Positions 1-9,201 are shown, counted from the first letter of the stretch. The stretch: DNA of 64,000 bases from Bacillota bacterium (GCA_023388495.1 JAEWGC010000028.1:62001-126000); one strand, 5' to 3'. Notes: generated by a model not told the origin, from the sequence alone. Made by a program: numbers and translations.

Positions 1-1
1 A

Positions 2-67
2 TTTAAAAAAGATGGGTTTATAAAAGATACCCTAGGGAAAGTGAGGGGTAAATATGCTAAAAATTGA
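2..67 (+). CDS. C-terminal tail of a LivM-like permease (partial)
   Basis: An open frame enters from the left edge and stops at TGA 65-67, overlapping the start of livG by 14 bases. It encodes about 21 mostly basic residues ending KYAKN. Position, strand and overlap match the end of the inner-membrane permease LivM, which normally precedes livG in branched-chain amino acid ABC operons. There is too little sequence to recognise the family, so the assignment is by context only. Confidence 0.4.
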   Translation, partial: FKKDGFIKDTLGKVRGKYAKN

Positions 68-821
68 TAATGTAACTATGCGATTTGGTGGAGTTGTTGC
101 AGTAAATAACTTCTCAGCAGATATTAAAGATGGAGAAGTTGTTGGTCTAATTGGTCCTAATGGAGCTGGAAAAACTACTGTATTTAACGTGGTCACAGGA
201 GTATATAAACCAACAGAAGGAAAAGTACTCTTCAATCCTTTAGGAAATGAAAAGATAATATCAAATCTTCGACCAGACCAAATAGCACAACTTGGCATAT
301 GCCGTACTTTCCAAAATATTAGATTGTTTAAGGAATTATCAGTTCTTGATAATGTATTTATAGGAAGTCATTTAAGACTTAAATCTGGAATATTTTCTTC
401 TGTGCTAAGATTACCAAATTATAATAAAGAAGAAAAAGATATGCTGGAAAAGGCTAAATATCTTCTAGAAAAGGTAGGGTTATATGAAGAAAGAGATGAG
501 AAAGCTTTTTCTCTACCTTATGGTAAGCAAAGAAGACTAGAGATAGCTAGGGCTTTAGCGACGGATCCAAAGTTACTTTTACTAGATGAACCAGCGGCAG
601 GAATGAACCCTCAAGAAACTCAAGATTTAATGGGATTTATCTCCGATATAAAGAAAGAGTTTGATTTAACTATATTCTTAATAGAGCATCATATGGAAGT
701 GGTTATGGGGATTTGTGAAAAGATATTTGTATTAGACCATGGTACTTTAATTGCACAAGGTAACCCAGGAGAAATCCAAAACGATTCTAGAGTTATCGAA
801 GCATACTTGGGGGTGGAATAA
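54..821 (+). CDS. livG: Branched-chain amino acid ABC transporter ATPase LivG
   Basis: One of the two cytoplasmic ATPases that drive import of leucine, isoleucine and valine. At 255 residues it has the usual LivG length. Walker A GPNGAGKTT lies at about residues 34-42, the family-specific signature LPYGKQRRLEIARAL around 153, and Walker B LLLLDEP followed by AAGMNP near 177; the EHHMEVVM segment holds the switch histidine. The LPYGKQRR form of the signature and the NPGEIQ...VIEAYLG tail are typical of LivG rather than LivF. The ATG follows GTGAGGGG. Its stop overlaps the livF start by one base, so the two are translationally coupled. The periplasmic-type binding protein and permeases should lie left of the window. 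Confidence 0.93.
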   Translation: MLKIDNVTMRFGGVVAVNNFSADIKDGEVVGLIGPNGAGKTTVFNVVTGVYKPTEGKVLFNPLGNEKIISNLRPDQIAQLGICRTFQNIRLFKELSVLDNVFIGSHLRLKSGIFSSVLRLPNYNKEEKDMLEKAKYLLEKVGLYEERDEKAFSLPYGKQRRLEIARALATDPKLLLLDEPAAGMNPQETQDLMGFISDIKKEFDLTIFLIEHHMEVVMGICEKIFVLDHGTLIAQGNPGEIQNDSRVIEAYLGVE

Positions 822-1531
822 TGCTTACTGTAAAAAATCTTCATGTTAGTTATGGAGGCATTAAAGCCTTAAGAGGTGTAAATATTAATATTGAGGAAAA
901 TAAGATAGTTACCTTAATAGGCGCAAATGGAGCAGGAAAATCCTCAACCCTAAGGGCTATAATGAACTTAGTAAAGAAGGAAGATGGAAAGGTAGAATAT
1001 GATGGAGATGATTTAACTAATCTTAAGACCATGGATATAGTAAAGAAAGGCATAGCCTTATCTCCAGAAGGGAGAAGGGTATTTGCAAATCTTACTGTAG
1101 AGGAAAATCTAATCCTTGGGGCATATACTAGACGTGATATGACTGAAATAAAGAAGGATATGGATAAGGTATATAATCTGTTCCCTAGATTAAAGGAGAG
1201 ATCGTGGCAAAAATCAGGAACTTTATCAGGTGGAGAACAACAAATGCTTGCCGTAGGTAGAGCCATGATGATAAGGCCAAAGGTATTAATGTTAGATGAG
1301 CCTTCATTGGGATTAGCGCCATTATTGGTTAAAGATATATTTGATATTATAAAGGAAATTCATAGTCAAGGTAATACAATATTATTGGTTGAGCAAAATG
1401 CAAAAAAGGCTTTAGAAGTAGCTGATTATGCCTATGTTCTAGAAACTGGTTCGCTAGTACTTGAAGGACCAGGACAAGAACTATTAAATGATGAAAAGGT
1501 AAAGGCAGCTTATTTAGGAGAAGTGAAATAG
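821..1531 (+). CDS. livF: Branched-chain amino acid ABC transporter ATPase LivF
   Basis: Second ATPase of the Liv importer, 236 residues, the normal LivF length. Walker A GANGAGKSS is near residue 33, signature LSGGEQQMLAVGRAMM near 135, and Walker B VLMLDEPSLGLAP near 155. The ALSPEGRRVF Q-loop-side segment and the VLETGSLVLEGPG tail are hallmarks of LivF. It starts on the last base of livG and is the last gene of the operon: an intrinsic terminator follows at 1571-1599. The stop TAG directly abuts a repeat element (see 1532-1736). Confidence 0.93.
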   Translation: MLTVKNLHVSYGGIKALRGVNINIEENKIVTLIGANGAGKSSTLRAIMNLVKKEDGKVEYDGDDLTNLKTMDIVKKGIALSPEGRRVFANLTVEENLILGAYTRRDMTEIKKDMDKVYNLFPRLKERSWQKSGTLSGGEQQMLAVGRAMMIRPKVLMLDEPSLGLAPLLVKDIFDIIKEIHSQGNTILLVEQNAKKALEVADYAYVLETGSLVLEGPGQELLNDEKVKAAYLGEVK

Positions 1532-1738
1532 GAATTGATAATGGACAATGAAAAAATAAATAAAAATAAAGATTCTTCGCTATGCGAAGGATCTTTTTTG
1601 TAATCAGAATGTAACAACTTCTTTCCTTTATTAGGGTATAATAACAATTAACAGACAATGTACAGTTGTAGGTACGGCCAGTGGTCATCATAAAGATTTT
1701 GAATACGCGCATCAATAATTGTCAATTGTCAATTGAAT
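1532..1738. repeat. Inverted-word intergenic element E1
   Basis: Begins on the base after the livF stop. The left arm (1532-1551) has GAATTGATAATGGACAATG; the right arm (1713-1734) is a doubled CAATTGTCAATT word, roughly the reverse complement of the left. Between them are the livF terminator and about 110 bases with no gene. Elements of the same design occur at 6251, 12081, 42141, 47017, 53964 and 56957. The right arm ends just before the RBS of the next gene. Confidence 0.5.
1571..1599 (+). terminator. Intrinsic terminator of the liv operon
   Basis: Ten-base-pair stem GATTCTTCGC / GCGAAGGATC with one G.U pair and a TAT loop, followed by TTTTTT at 1594-1599. Confidence 0.88.
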
Positions 1739-1753
1739 AAGGGGGTTGGTTAT

Positions 1754-2617
1754 ATGAAGAAATTGGTATCCATGATATTAATAATGTTAATTTTGTCTAC
1801 AAATATGGTCGTTTTTGCTACTATGGAAGAGAAACTAGCTAATCATTGGTCAAAGGATCTTATTGAAAAGGATTTTCTAGCATATTACTTTCCATATCTT
1901 GCAAAGGATGGTTTTACTAAATTTGAACCTAATGGAGATATTTCTAAAAAGGATTTTATACTATCCCTAGCATCCTTATTTAAGGATTATGATTTAAATA
2001 CAACCATAGGTAATATTGTAGGTTATGATCCTCTGACAAGAAGAGAATTAGTTGATATAATTGGGAATAAATTAATGGAAATAAATTCAATAAAAATAGA
2101 AAATCAGGAACTTCCATTCAAAGATATTAATACAATGAATATAGATAGCATAGAATTATTAAAGATATTATATAATTATAAAATTATATATGGCATTTCA
2201 AATACAAGCTTTGCTCCAGATAAGAAACTTACCCAAATAGAGGCCATAATAATCTTGCAAAGATTGAAAGGAGTATTGGAGGGAATGAGGAAAATTTCAT
2301 TTAATGTCACCGGTATAGCTCAATCTTATAATCTACAAGAGTCAGTAACTGTAAAAGAAGATGTCGGCAATGTATTAGTTACTATAACTAAGGAATTTCC
2401 AACGCCAGGATATTCCATGGGTGTTGAAAAGATACTAAAGGATAAGAATGAATACAAAGTATATCTGAATATTATTCCACCAAAGGAAGGTAGTATGCAA
2501 CTACAGGTCATTACTTATAAAACTATGACAGTAGAAATAGAAAAAAGTCAATTAATAGGATCTTCCCCATATGTCTTTACTGTAGAGGGGCTAGAAAGCA
2601 ATCTATTGAGTCAATAG
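1754..2617 (+). CDS. SLH-domain surface protein with PrcB-like C-terminal domain
   Basis: Exported wall-associated protein of 287 residues. I start it at ATG 1754 because AAGGGGGTTGG sits just upstream; a longer reading from TTG 1733 would put that RBS inside the gene. The N-terminus is a signal peptide (KK, hydrophobic core, VVFA cleavage region). Residues about 25-180 look like divergent S-layer homology repeats (NHWSKDLI, FTKFEPNGDISKKDFI, ISNTSFAPDKKLTQIEAI), which would bind secondary wall polymer. The C-terminal ~90 residues (GYSMGVEKI..., YKVYLNIIPP, QVITYKTMTVEIE) resemble the PrcB_C domain known from a Treponema protease-complex subunit. Function is not established; a surface-anchored modulator or binding protein is an inference. 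Confidence 0.75.
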   Translation: MKKLVSMILIMLILSTNMVVFATMEEKLANHWSKDLIEKDFLAYYFPYLAKDGFTKFEPNGDISKKDFILSLASLFKDYDLNTTIGNIVGYDPLTRRELVDIIGNKLMEINSIKIENQELPFKDINTMNIDSIELLKILYNYKIIYGISNTSFAPDKKLTQIEAIIILQRLKGVLEGMRKISFNVTGIAQSYNLQESVTVKEDVGNVLVTITKEFPTPGYSMGVEKILKDKNEYKVYLNIIPPKEGSMQLQVITYKTMTVEIEKSQLIGSSPYVFTVEGLESNLLSQ

Positions 2618-2627
2618 ATTGCTTTTT
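2596..2627 (+). terminator. Terminator overlapping the SLH gene stop
   Basis: Perfect 13-bp stem AAGCAATCTATTG / CAATAGATTGCTT with an AGT loop, followed by a short T run. The stop codon of the SLH gene lies inside the 3' arm. Confidence 0.85.
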
Positions 2628-2724
2628 AATCGTATTTACCTAATATAGATAGTAGATGACACTAGGAAATAATTTTGATACAATTATATGATATATGATA
2701 ATTGTTGAAATAAGGGGATATATA

Positions 2725-4701
2725 ATGGATATGGAAAAAGAAAGTATAAAGGATTTAATAGAGAAAAGAGAGTTACAACCAAGAAAAGAGGCCTTAAAGA
2801 TTGCATCGGGCTATTCTATTTTAGGTTTTATTTGGATACAGTTTTCTGATAAAAGTTGGATTTTTGTAGCTATAACTACAGTATTAGTCTATTTTTTAGT
2901 ATATAAGAGGTTAAATAAGATTAGAGAATTAAGTATCATTTTACATAAGAATGAAAAAGAATTATCTGCAACAACAGAAGGACTTATGGCGACTCAAGAA
3001 AAGTTAGATAAAGAGCAAATGCTATCAGAAAATATATTTAAGAACTCTACCACCATAGTTTTTACTTGGAGCCTAGATGGAAGGATTATAAGATTTAATC
3101 CCTATGGAGAAAAGGTTACAGGATATAGGGAGGAGGAGTTGATAGGGAAATCTTGGATAGATATGTTTTTACAGGAGGAAGAAAAGCCAAAGGTAAAAGG
3201 ATTGGTGCAATATCTTAAAAGTGGAAGAACTATAAAAAACAGTATCGGAGATATTTGGAAGACTAAGGATGGTAAGATTATTGAGCTTATATGGACTGAT
3301 TCTCCTATATATGGGGAGAATGGAGAGGTAAGAGAAATAATTTCCTTTGGTACTGATATAACAGATCAAAAGAAGCTTCTAAGACGATTAAATGAACTAG
3401 CCTACTACGATACTTTAACAGGACTTCCCAATAGAATAATGCTAAAAAGTGAAGCGGAAAAGTTAATAAAAGAAGCAGAACTAAATAATATTAAATTAGG
3501 GTTTTTATATATAGATATTGATAATTTTAAACAGATTAATGATACCTTAGGATATGATGCGGGAGACGAATTTTTAATTAATCTGGCTAGGATATTAGAG
3601 GATGAAAGTAAGGGAAAAAACCTTTTAGCTAAACTAAGTGAAGATGGATATGCAATTGTTTTATATGATGTAGAGGACGAAGAGGACATAGCTGAAAAAA
3701 CAAAGAACATACTAAAGGAAATTAGAAGACCTTGGTGTGCTGATAAAGAAGAGTTTATAATATCGGCAAGTATAGGTGTGTCTATTTTCCCTGATGATGG
3801 TAGTGAATTTACTGATTTAATGAAGTATGCTAATATGGCTATGCACCATATAAAAAATAGAGGTAAGAATGGTTATGTATTTTATCGAGAGGAAATGGGC
3901 AGGAAGATAGCTAATAATACCTTCATGATCAATCAAATAAGAAGAGCTATTGAAGAAGAACAATTTACTCTACATTATCAACCAGTTATAGATATTAGGA
4001 ACAACACAATATATGGGGCCGAATGTCTACTTAGATGGTATCATCCAGAAAAAGGATATATTCCCCCAATGGATTATATTCCATTAATAGAGGAGACAGG
4101 TCAAATTTTTGATGTCACATCTTTGATTCTTAAGATGGCTTTTAAGCAAAAGAAATCTTTAAATGAAAAGGGATATTCTCATCTAAGTTTAGCAGTGAAT
4201 ATATCAAGTAAGTCTCTAATAAGAGGTGGATTAGAGCATGAAATAAAACAACTTTTAGAAGAATATAAGATAAGACCAGAAGAGATTACATTAGAAATAA
4301 CAGAAACATCATTTATGAATGATTTAGATAGTTGTATTTACACTTTAACAAAGCTAGAGCAGTTAGGAATGGAAATAGCCTTAGATGACTTTGGGACAGG
4401 TTATTCATCTTTAGCTCGATTGAAAAAACTTCCAATCCATAATGTAAAGATGGATCAAGAGTTTATTAAGACTATGAAAAGACATAGTGAGGAAGAAGTA
4501 ATAGTTAAATCAATAATAGATTTAGCACATACTTTGGGATTAAAGATAATAGCAGAAGGTATAGAAACCAAGGAACAGAATGATATACTTAAAGAAGTTG
4601 AATGTGATTTTGGTCAAGGCTATTATTTAGGTAGACCAATGACCGGGGAAGGATTTGAAGAGATTTTAATGAAGGATAAGAAGGTGAATACAGATGAATA
4701 A
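2725..4701 (+). CDS. Membrane PAS-GGDEF(degenerate)-EAL c-di-GMP phosphodiesterase
   Basis: Signalling protein of 658 residues that probably hydrolyses cyclic di-GMP. ATG 2725 is chosen over ATG 2695 because AAGGGGAT precedes it. Two short membrane segments lie at about residues 20-60, then a short coiled segment, a PAS domain (~95-215), GGDEF (~230-390) and EAL (~400-650). The cyclase signature is replaced by SEDGY at 305-309, so cyclase activity should be lost and the domain may only sense GTP. The EAL domain keeps its key parts: ECLLRW at ~433 (E kept), NISS, LEITET, DDFGTGYSSL, VKMDQEF, EGIET and FGQGYYLGRPM. It overlaps murJ by 8 bases, which suggests co-transcription. Confidence 0.88.
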   Translation: MDMEKESIKDLIEKRELQPRKEALKIASGYSILGFIWIQFSDKSWIFVAITTVLVYFLVYKRLNKIRELSIILHKNEKELSATTEGLMATQEKLDKEQMLSENIFKNSTTIVFTWSLDGRIIRFNPYGEKVTGYREEELIGKSWIDMFLQEEEKPKVKGLVQYLKSGRTIKNSIGDIWKTKDGKIIELIWTDSPIYGENGEVREIISFGTDITDQKKLLRRLNELAYYDTLTGLPNRIMLKSEAEKLIKEAELNNIKLGFLYIDIDNFKQINDTLGYDAGDEFLINLARILEDESKGKNLLAKLSEDGYAIVLYDVEDEEDIAEKTKNILKEIRRPWCADKEEFIISASIGVSIFPDDGSEFTDLMKYANMAMHHIKNRGKNGYVFYREEMGRKIANNTFMINQIRRAIEEEQFTLHYQPVIDIRNNTIYGAECLLRWYHPEKGYIPPMDYIPLIEETGQIFDVTSLILKMAFKQKKSLNEKGYSHLSLAVNISSKSLIRGGLEHEIKQLLEEYKIRPEEITLEITETSFMNDLDSCIYTLTKLEQLGMEIALDDFGTGYSSLARLKKLPIHNVKMDQEFIKTMKRHSEEEVIVKSIIDLAHTLGLKIIAEGIETKEQNDILKEVECDFGQGYYLGRPMTGEGFEEILMKDKKVNTDE

Positions 4702-6226
4702 AAAGCGAGAATTAATGAGTTCAGCAGCAATGATTTCTATATTTACATTATTATCAAAGGCACTAGGATTTGTTAGAGAGGTAATGATAGCAAATAGATT
4801 TGGCTCAGGTATGGAGACAGATACTTATTTTGTAGCTATGACAGCTACAGTAATTATAATGAGTACCTTAGGTGCTGCATTAAATACTACACTAATACCT
4901 ATATTCTCTGAAATAGGAGAAAGGTATGGTAGAAAAGGAAAATTAAGGTACTTAAATAATATTTTTAATATAGTACTTATAATCACAATAATTATAGTTG
5001 TTTTTGGATATATATTTTCTCCACTAGTAATTAAAGTTTTAGCTAAAGGTTTTCAAGGTGAGCAATTTGATTTAGCAGTAACATTAAACAGGATAGGACT
5101 TCCTATTGCTATACTTTTAGGTTTTTCATATGTATTTTCGGGACTTCTTCATAGTAGTCAAATATTTGGACCACCAGCCATATCTGGTTTACCCTATAAC
5201 TTTGTATTTTTAATTTACTTGTTTTTCTTTGCTAAAGAATCCAATATAATTACCTTAATGGTAGTATCTGTAATAGCAGCATTGGCTCAATTTCTAATAC
5301 TAGTACCAGCAGTTAATCACATGGGCTATAGATATAAGCCTGAAATAAACTTAAGAGATAAATATTTAAATAAAGCAATAGTTTTAGTTTTTCCAGTGCT
5401 TATTGGTTCGGCAGTACAACAAATAAATGTAATTATAGATAAGACCTTAGCATCAGATTTGATAGAGGGTAGTATATCAGCCCTTAGCTATGCTTCAAAG
5501 ATTAATGAAATGGTCATTGCAGTATTTATCATGGCCATAACTACGGTAATATTTCCAATGTTATCCCAAGCCTTTTCTCAAAACAATAATGAGAAAGTAA
5601 AGGAAATCTTAGGACAAGGAATAAATATTATTCTTATTATAACGGTGCCAGCTACAATTGGATTGTTTATATTGGCACAGCCAATGGTTTATTTGTTCTT
5701 TCAAAGGAATGCCTTCGATGAATTGGCGACCTATATGACTAGCCAGGCTCTTATATATTATTCAGTGGGATTAGTAGGTTCATCTCTTCGTTTAATGCTC
5801 AATAAAGTATATTATTCTCTACAAGACACTAAGACTCCTATGGTAAATGGAATGATAGCAGTAGTCATAAATCTAGTATTGAATTTAATACTTATTAAGC
5901 CTATGGCACATATGGGATTAGCATTAGCTACTAGTATATCTGCAACTGTGACCACCATAATGCTGTTTTTAAGCTTGAGAAAGAAAATAGGGTCTATAGG
6001 TATGACAAAGTACTTAATTTGCTTTATAAAGACCCTAGCAGCCTCATTGATAATGGGCTTAGTAGTATATTTGATATACTATAAACTAGGAGCCATTATA
6101 GCAACAACAAAATTAATACAAATGATTTTAATACTAGTATCAGTAGTAGTTGGAGCAATAGTATACTTTGTTTTATGTATGGTATTTAGGGTGAAAGAAT
6201 TAAATATGATAATAAGAAGATTCTAG
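4694..6226 (+). CDS. murJ: MurJ/MviN-family lipid II flippase (copy 1)
   Basis: Polytopic membrane protein of 510 residues in the MOP exporter superfamily, with about 14 hydrophobic helices. Family features include the start SSAAMISIFTLLSKALGFVREVMIANRFG, DTYFVAMTA, and the middle FQRNAFDE...TSQALIYYSVGL followed by RLMLNKVYYSLQDTKTP. MurJ moves lipid-linked peptidoglycan precursor across the membrane. The start overlaps the EAL gene. The stop lies in the first arm of a long hairpin shared with the converging opp operon. A second MurJ-like gene lies at 21825; the two are diverged paralogues, so which one is the housekeeping flippase is open. Confidence 0.88.
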   Translation: MNKKRELMSSAAMISIFTLLSKALGFVREVMIANRFGSGMETDTYFVAMTATVIIMSTLGAALNTTLIPIFSEIGERYGRKGKLRYLNNIFNIVLIITIIIVVFGYIFSPLVIKVLAKGFQGEQFDLAVTLNRIGLPIAILLGFSYVFSGLLHSSQIFGPPAISGLPYNFVFLIYLFFFAKESNIITLMVVSVIAALAQFLILVPAVNHMGYRYKPEINLRDKYLNKAIVLVFPVLIGSAVQQINVIIDKTLASDLIEGSISALSYASKINEMVIAVFIMAITTVIFPMLSQAFSQNNNEKVKEILGQGINIILIITVPATIGLFILAQPMVYLFFQRNAFDELATYMTSQALIYYSVGLVGSSLRLMLNKVYYSLQDTKTPMVNGMIAVVINLVLNLILIKPMAHMGLALATSISATVTTIMLFLSLRKKIGSIGMTKYLICFIKTLAASLIMGLVVYLIYYKLGAIIATTKLIQMILILVSVVVGAIVYFVLCMVFRVKELNMIIRRF

Positions 6227-6250
6227 GAATATCCCTAGAATCTTCTTATT
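6211..6250. terminator. Bidirectional terminator between murJ and opp operon 1
   Basis: Perfect 17-bp stem (6211-6227 with 6234-6250, AATAAGAAGATTCTAGG and complement) with a 6-base loop. It sits between convergent genes: the first arm contains the last codons of murJ and the oppF stop is 19 bases beyond the second arm. T tracts on both sides are weak, so strength is uncertain. Confidence 0.75.
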
Positions 6251-6271
6251 ATAACTATTAACTATTCACTA
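6251..6271. repeat. GTGAATAG-word array at the oppF stop
   Basis: Read on the minus strand, the oppF stop TAG runs straight into GTGAATAGTTAATAGTTAT. This is the same word and the same stop-codon junction as at 47017 and 56957. Only one arm is visible here; the other side is the terminator hairpin. Confidence 0.45.
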
Positions 6272-7231
6272 AATCTCTCTCGCTCTATGGCAAGCGGCAA
6301 AATGATCTTTTCTGATCTCTTCAAATACAGGAGTTATCTCTCTACATTTTCCTATGGCGTAGCTACATCTATCTACAAATCTACATCCTTCCTTAGGATT
6401 AATTGGGCTTGGTACATCACCTTCTAGCATAATTCTTTTTCTACCTCTTTGAATATTGGGGTCTGGTATAGGTATGGCTGAGAGTAATGCCTTTGTATAC
6501 GGATGTATTGGATTTTCATATAGTTCCTCAGATTTGGCTAATTCCATCATATGACCTAGATACATTACACCGACCCTATCGGATATATATCTCACCATGG
6601 ATAAATCATGGGCTATAAAGAGATAGGTAAGGCCAAGTTTTTCCTGTAGCTCCTTTAGTAAATTAACTACTTGGGCTTGAATAGATACGTCTAAGGCAGA
6701 AATAGGCTCATCACATACAATAAACTTAGGGTTTAAAGCAAGTGCTCTTGCGATTCCTATTCTTTGCCTTTGACCACCAGAGAACTCGTGTGGAAAACGC
6801 ATTGCATGCTCTTCATTTAAACCTACCAACTCTAGTAATTCTATTACTCTTTCTCTACGTTCTATTTTGTTTTTATAGGCACGATGGATATCTAAAGGTT
6901 CTCCAACTATTTCTTCTACTGTCATCCTTGGATTTAGAGAGGCATAGGGGTCTTGAAATATCATTTGGAAGTTTTTTCTTACCTCTTGCATCTTATGTCT
7001 AGGAAGTTCGTAGATGTTTTGTCCATTAAAAATCAATTCTCCATCAGTAGGGTCATAAAGCCTAATTATAGTACGACCCGCAGTAGATTTTCCACAGCCA
7101 GATTCTCCAACAAGACCAAAGGTTTCTCCGGGATATATATCAAAGCTAATGCCATCTACGGCCTTTAGCATTCCTTCTCCAACATCAAAATGTTTCTTAA
7201 TATTTCTTGCCGATATTAAAGGTTCTACCAT
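6269..7231 (-). CDS. oppF: Oligopeptide ABC transporter ATPase OppF (operon 1)
   Basis: Second ATPase of the first peptide importer, 320 residues. Walker A GESGCGKST is at about 43-51, signature FSGGQRQRIGIARAL near 155 and Walker B FIVCDEPISALD near 175, followed by IAHDLSMVRYISDRV. The C-terminal Opp/Dpp domain has four cysteines (CRFVDRC...C...ACHRA), the arrangement that in some homologues binds an Fe-S cluster. Its ATG is one base into the oppD stop (TAATG). Positions 6662-6802 are almost identical in DNA to oppF of operon 2, far above the surrounding similarity. Confidence 0.92.
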   Translation of the reverse strand: MVEPLISARNIKKHFDVGEGMLKAVDGISFDIYPGETFGLVGESGCGKSTAGRTIIRLYDPTDGELIFNGQNIYELPRHKMQEVRKNFQMIFQDPYASLNPRMTVEEIVGEPLDIHRAYKNKIERRERVIELLELVGLNEEHAMRFPHEFSGGQRQRIGIARALALNPKFIVCDEPISALDVSIQAQVVNLLKELQEKLGLTYLFIAHDLSMVRYISDRVGVMYLGHMMELAKSEELYENPIHPYTKALLSAIPIPDPNIQRGRKRIMLEGDVPSPINPKEGCRFVDRCSYAIGKCREITPVFEEIRKDHFAACHRAREI

Positions 7232-8232
7232 TATGCCTCACTCCTTTCTAGAGATTTAGCTAAAGGATGATTTAGCCAACAACGGCTTTGGTGCGTGGTA
7301 CTATGCGGATCAAATTCAGGCATATTGTCTTTGCAAACTTTCATGGCATAATCACATCTATCATAGAAGGAGCAACCCTTAGGTGGTATATATAAGTCTG
7401 GTGGTGTTCCTTCTATTGAGTGGAGCGGCTCATCCCTAGACATATCTAGACGAGGGACAGAAGCCAGTAGCTTTCTAGTATAAGGATGTTTAGTGTTATT
7501 AAATATTTCATCCGTAGTACCTTCTTCCACAATTTGACCTGCATACATTACAATAACCCTATCACTCATATCAGCTACAATACCTAAATCATGAGTAATG
7601 AGAATAATAGCCATATCTAGTTTGCGTTGGATATCCTTCATAAGCTCCAGGATTTGAGCTTGTACTGTAACATCAAGGGCAGTGGTAGGTTCATCAGCTA
7701 TAATTAGCTTGGGAGCAGATACCATGGCAAGGGCTATCATTACTCTTTGTCTCATACCACCAGAGAATTCGTGGGGGTATTGATTGATTCTTTTCTCAGG
7801 TTGAGGAACTGCTACTAAATTTAACATTTCAATAGCTTTTTTCTTTGCTTCTCCTCTTGATAATTTCTGATGTTTCACAAGACCTTCCACAATCTGTTTC
7901 CCAATTCTCATTGTAGGATTTAGAGAAGTCATAGGGTCCTGGAACACCATGGAAATTTCATTGCCACGAATGGTTTGCATTTCTCTATCTGATTTTTCCA
8001 AAAGATTATTACCGTTAAATATTATTTTTCCACTTTTAAAGAAAGCAGGTGGCATAGGAAGTAGCTGCATAATGGAGTTGGCAGTAACTGATTTTCCACA
8101 TCCAGATTCTCCAACTATAGCTACAGTTTCAGATTTACCTACATCAAAACTAATATTACGAACGGCTTCAACTTCTCCAAAGAAAGTCTTAAAGGATACA
8201 GATAAATTTTTAACTTCTAATAGTTTTCCCAT
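7231..8232 (-). CDS. oppD: Oligopeptide ABC transporter ATPase OppD (operon 1)
   Basis: First ATPase of importer 1, 333 residues. Walker A GESGCGKSV at ~40, signature FSGGMRQRVMIALAM at ~155, Walker B LIIADEPTTALDVT. The NPxxPYTRKLLASVP and GTPPDLYIPPKGC segments mark the Opp/Dpp C-terminal domain. Four cysteines (GCSFYDRCDYAMKVC ... SRCWLNHP) are all present, unlike the operon 2 copy. It is preceded by oppC with a 12-base gap and followed by oppF with a one-base overlap, so it is part of one transcript. Confidence 0.92.
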   Translation of the reverse strand: MGKLLEVKNLSVSFKTFFGEVEAVRNISFDVGKSETVAIVGESGCGKSVTANSIMQLLPMPPAFFKSGKIIFNGNNLLEKSDREMQTIRGNEISMVFQDPMTSLNPTMRIGKQIVEGLVKHQKLSRGEAKKKAIEMLNLVAVPQPEKRINQYPHEFSGGMRQRVMIALAMVSAPKLIIADEPTTALDVTVQAQILELMKDIQRKLDMAIILITHDLGIVADMSDRVIVMYAGQIVEEGTTDEIFNNTKHPYTRKLLASVPRLDMSRDEPLHSIEGTPPDLYIPPKGCSFYDRCDYAMKVCKDNMPEFDPHSTTHQSRCWLNHPLAKSLERSEA

Positions 8233-8244
8233 TTTTCCACCTCT

Positions 8245-9201
8245 CTATTTACGTAGTCTTGGATCTAATGCGTCACGAAGGCCATCTCCTAATACGTTAA
8301 AGGCAAACATAATAAGAGAAATAAAAATTGCCGGTATGATTATTTGGTAAGAGTTTCCTACAGCCATTCCTGCTAATCCATCATTTGCTAAGGAACCAAG
8401 ACTTGATCTTGGTGCCTGAAGGCCTAAGCCTAAGAAGCTAAGTGTGGCTTCAGCAAATATTGCTCTAGGAATAGTAAGGGTTATATTTACTAAAATAGGT
8501 CCCAAAGTATTTGGAATTATATGTTTCCCTAGGATCCATCCCTTTGATGCACCTAAGGATTCAGCAGCTAGAGAATATTCCGATTCCTTAAGCTGGAGTA
8601 CTTGACCCCTTACTAATATTGCCATAGGCACCCAGTCGGTAAGGGTCATAGCTAATATTAGTACAAACATTGATGTACCAGAACCTTCACTAGTGAATAC
8701 TACTGATAAAAGAATTACAATAAGTAAATAAGGAATACTGTAAACAACCTCTGCAATACGCATCATAATAGCGTCTATACGTCTCGTAGCTATACCGGAA
8801 ATCCCTCCGTATAATACACCAATAATGAAGTCAATGGCAGCTGCTAGAATACCGATTATTAAAGAATATCTAGCTCCAAACCAGACTCTTGTAAATTGGT
8901 CACGTCCAAGTTCATCAGTGCCAAACCAATGGGTGCTATTGGGATGTAAATTAATCTTACTATAATCTTGTTCAAAATAGCTATATCCACTTAAATATGG
9001 TCCTACTATGGACATGACAATCATAAGAAGTATTATTGAAAGCCCTACCATAGCTAGCTTGTTTTGCTTCAATCTACGCCATACGTCAGGCCAATATTTT
9101 ATACTGGGACGTCTAATCCTTTCTGCGTTTCTATCTTCAAGAGATGCAGGAAGAAACATATCAGGAGAAAATTCTTCAGTCAAACTAGTTTTAGTTTCCA
9201 T
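8245..9201 (-). CDS. oppC: Oligopeptide ABC transporter permease OppC (operon 1)
   Basis: Inner-membrane permease of 318 residues with a long cytoplasmic N-terminus (RIRRPSIKYWPDVWRRLKQNKLAMVG) and about six membrane segments. It has the HWFGTDELGRDQFTRVWFGARYSL motif, typical of OppC/DppC, and the EAA coupling loop (SLAAESLGASKGWILGKHIIPN) that contacts the ATPases. It ends in GDGLRDALDPRLRK as most OppC proteins do. Its start overlaps the oppB stop by one base. It pairs with OppB to form the channel. Confidence 0.92.
   Translation of the reverse strand: METKTSLTEEFSPDMFLPASLEDRNAERIRRPSIKYWPDVWRRLKQNKLAMVGLSIILLMIVMSIVGPYLSGYSYFEQDYSKINLHPNSTHWFGTDELGRDQFTRVWFGARYSLIIGILAAAIDFIIGVLYGGISGIATRRIDAIMMRIAEVVYSIPYLLIVILLSVVFTSEGSGTSMFVLILAMTLTDWVPMAILVRGQVLQLKESEYSLAAESLGASKGWILGKHIIPNTLGPILVNITLTIPRAIFAEATLSFLGLGLQAPRSSLGSLANDGLAGMAVGNSYQIIIPAIFISLIMFAFNVLGDGLRDALDPRLRK

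Noticed and set aside
850..1266. 138-residue open frame antisense to livF
   Set aside because: Mirror of the livF coding frame, with no own start signals.
1637..1642. TATAAT as promoter of the SLH gene at 1754
   Set aside because: No acceptable -35 at 16-18 bases upstream; listed only as a possibility.
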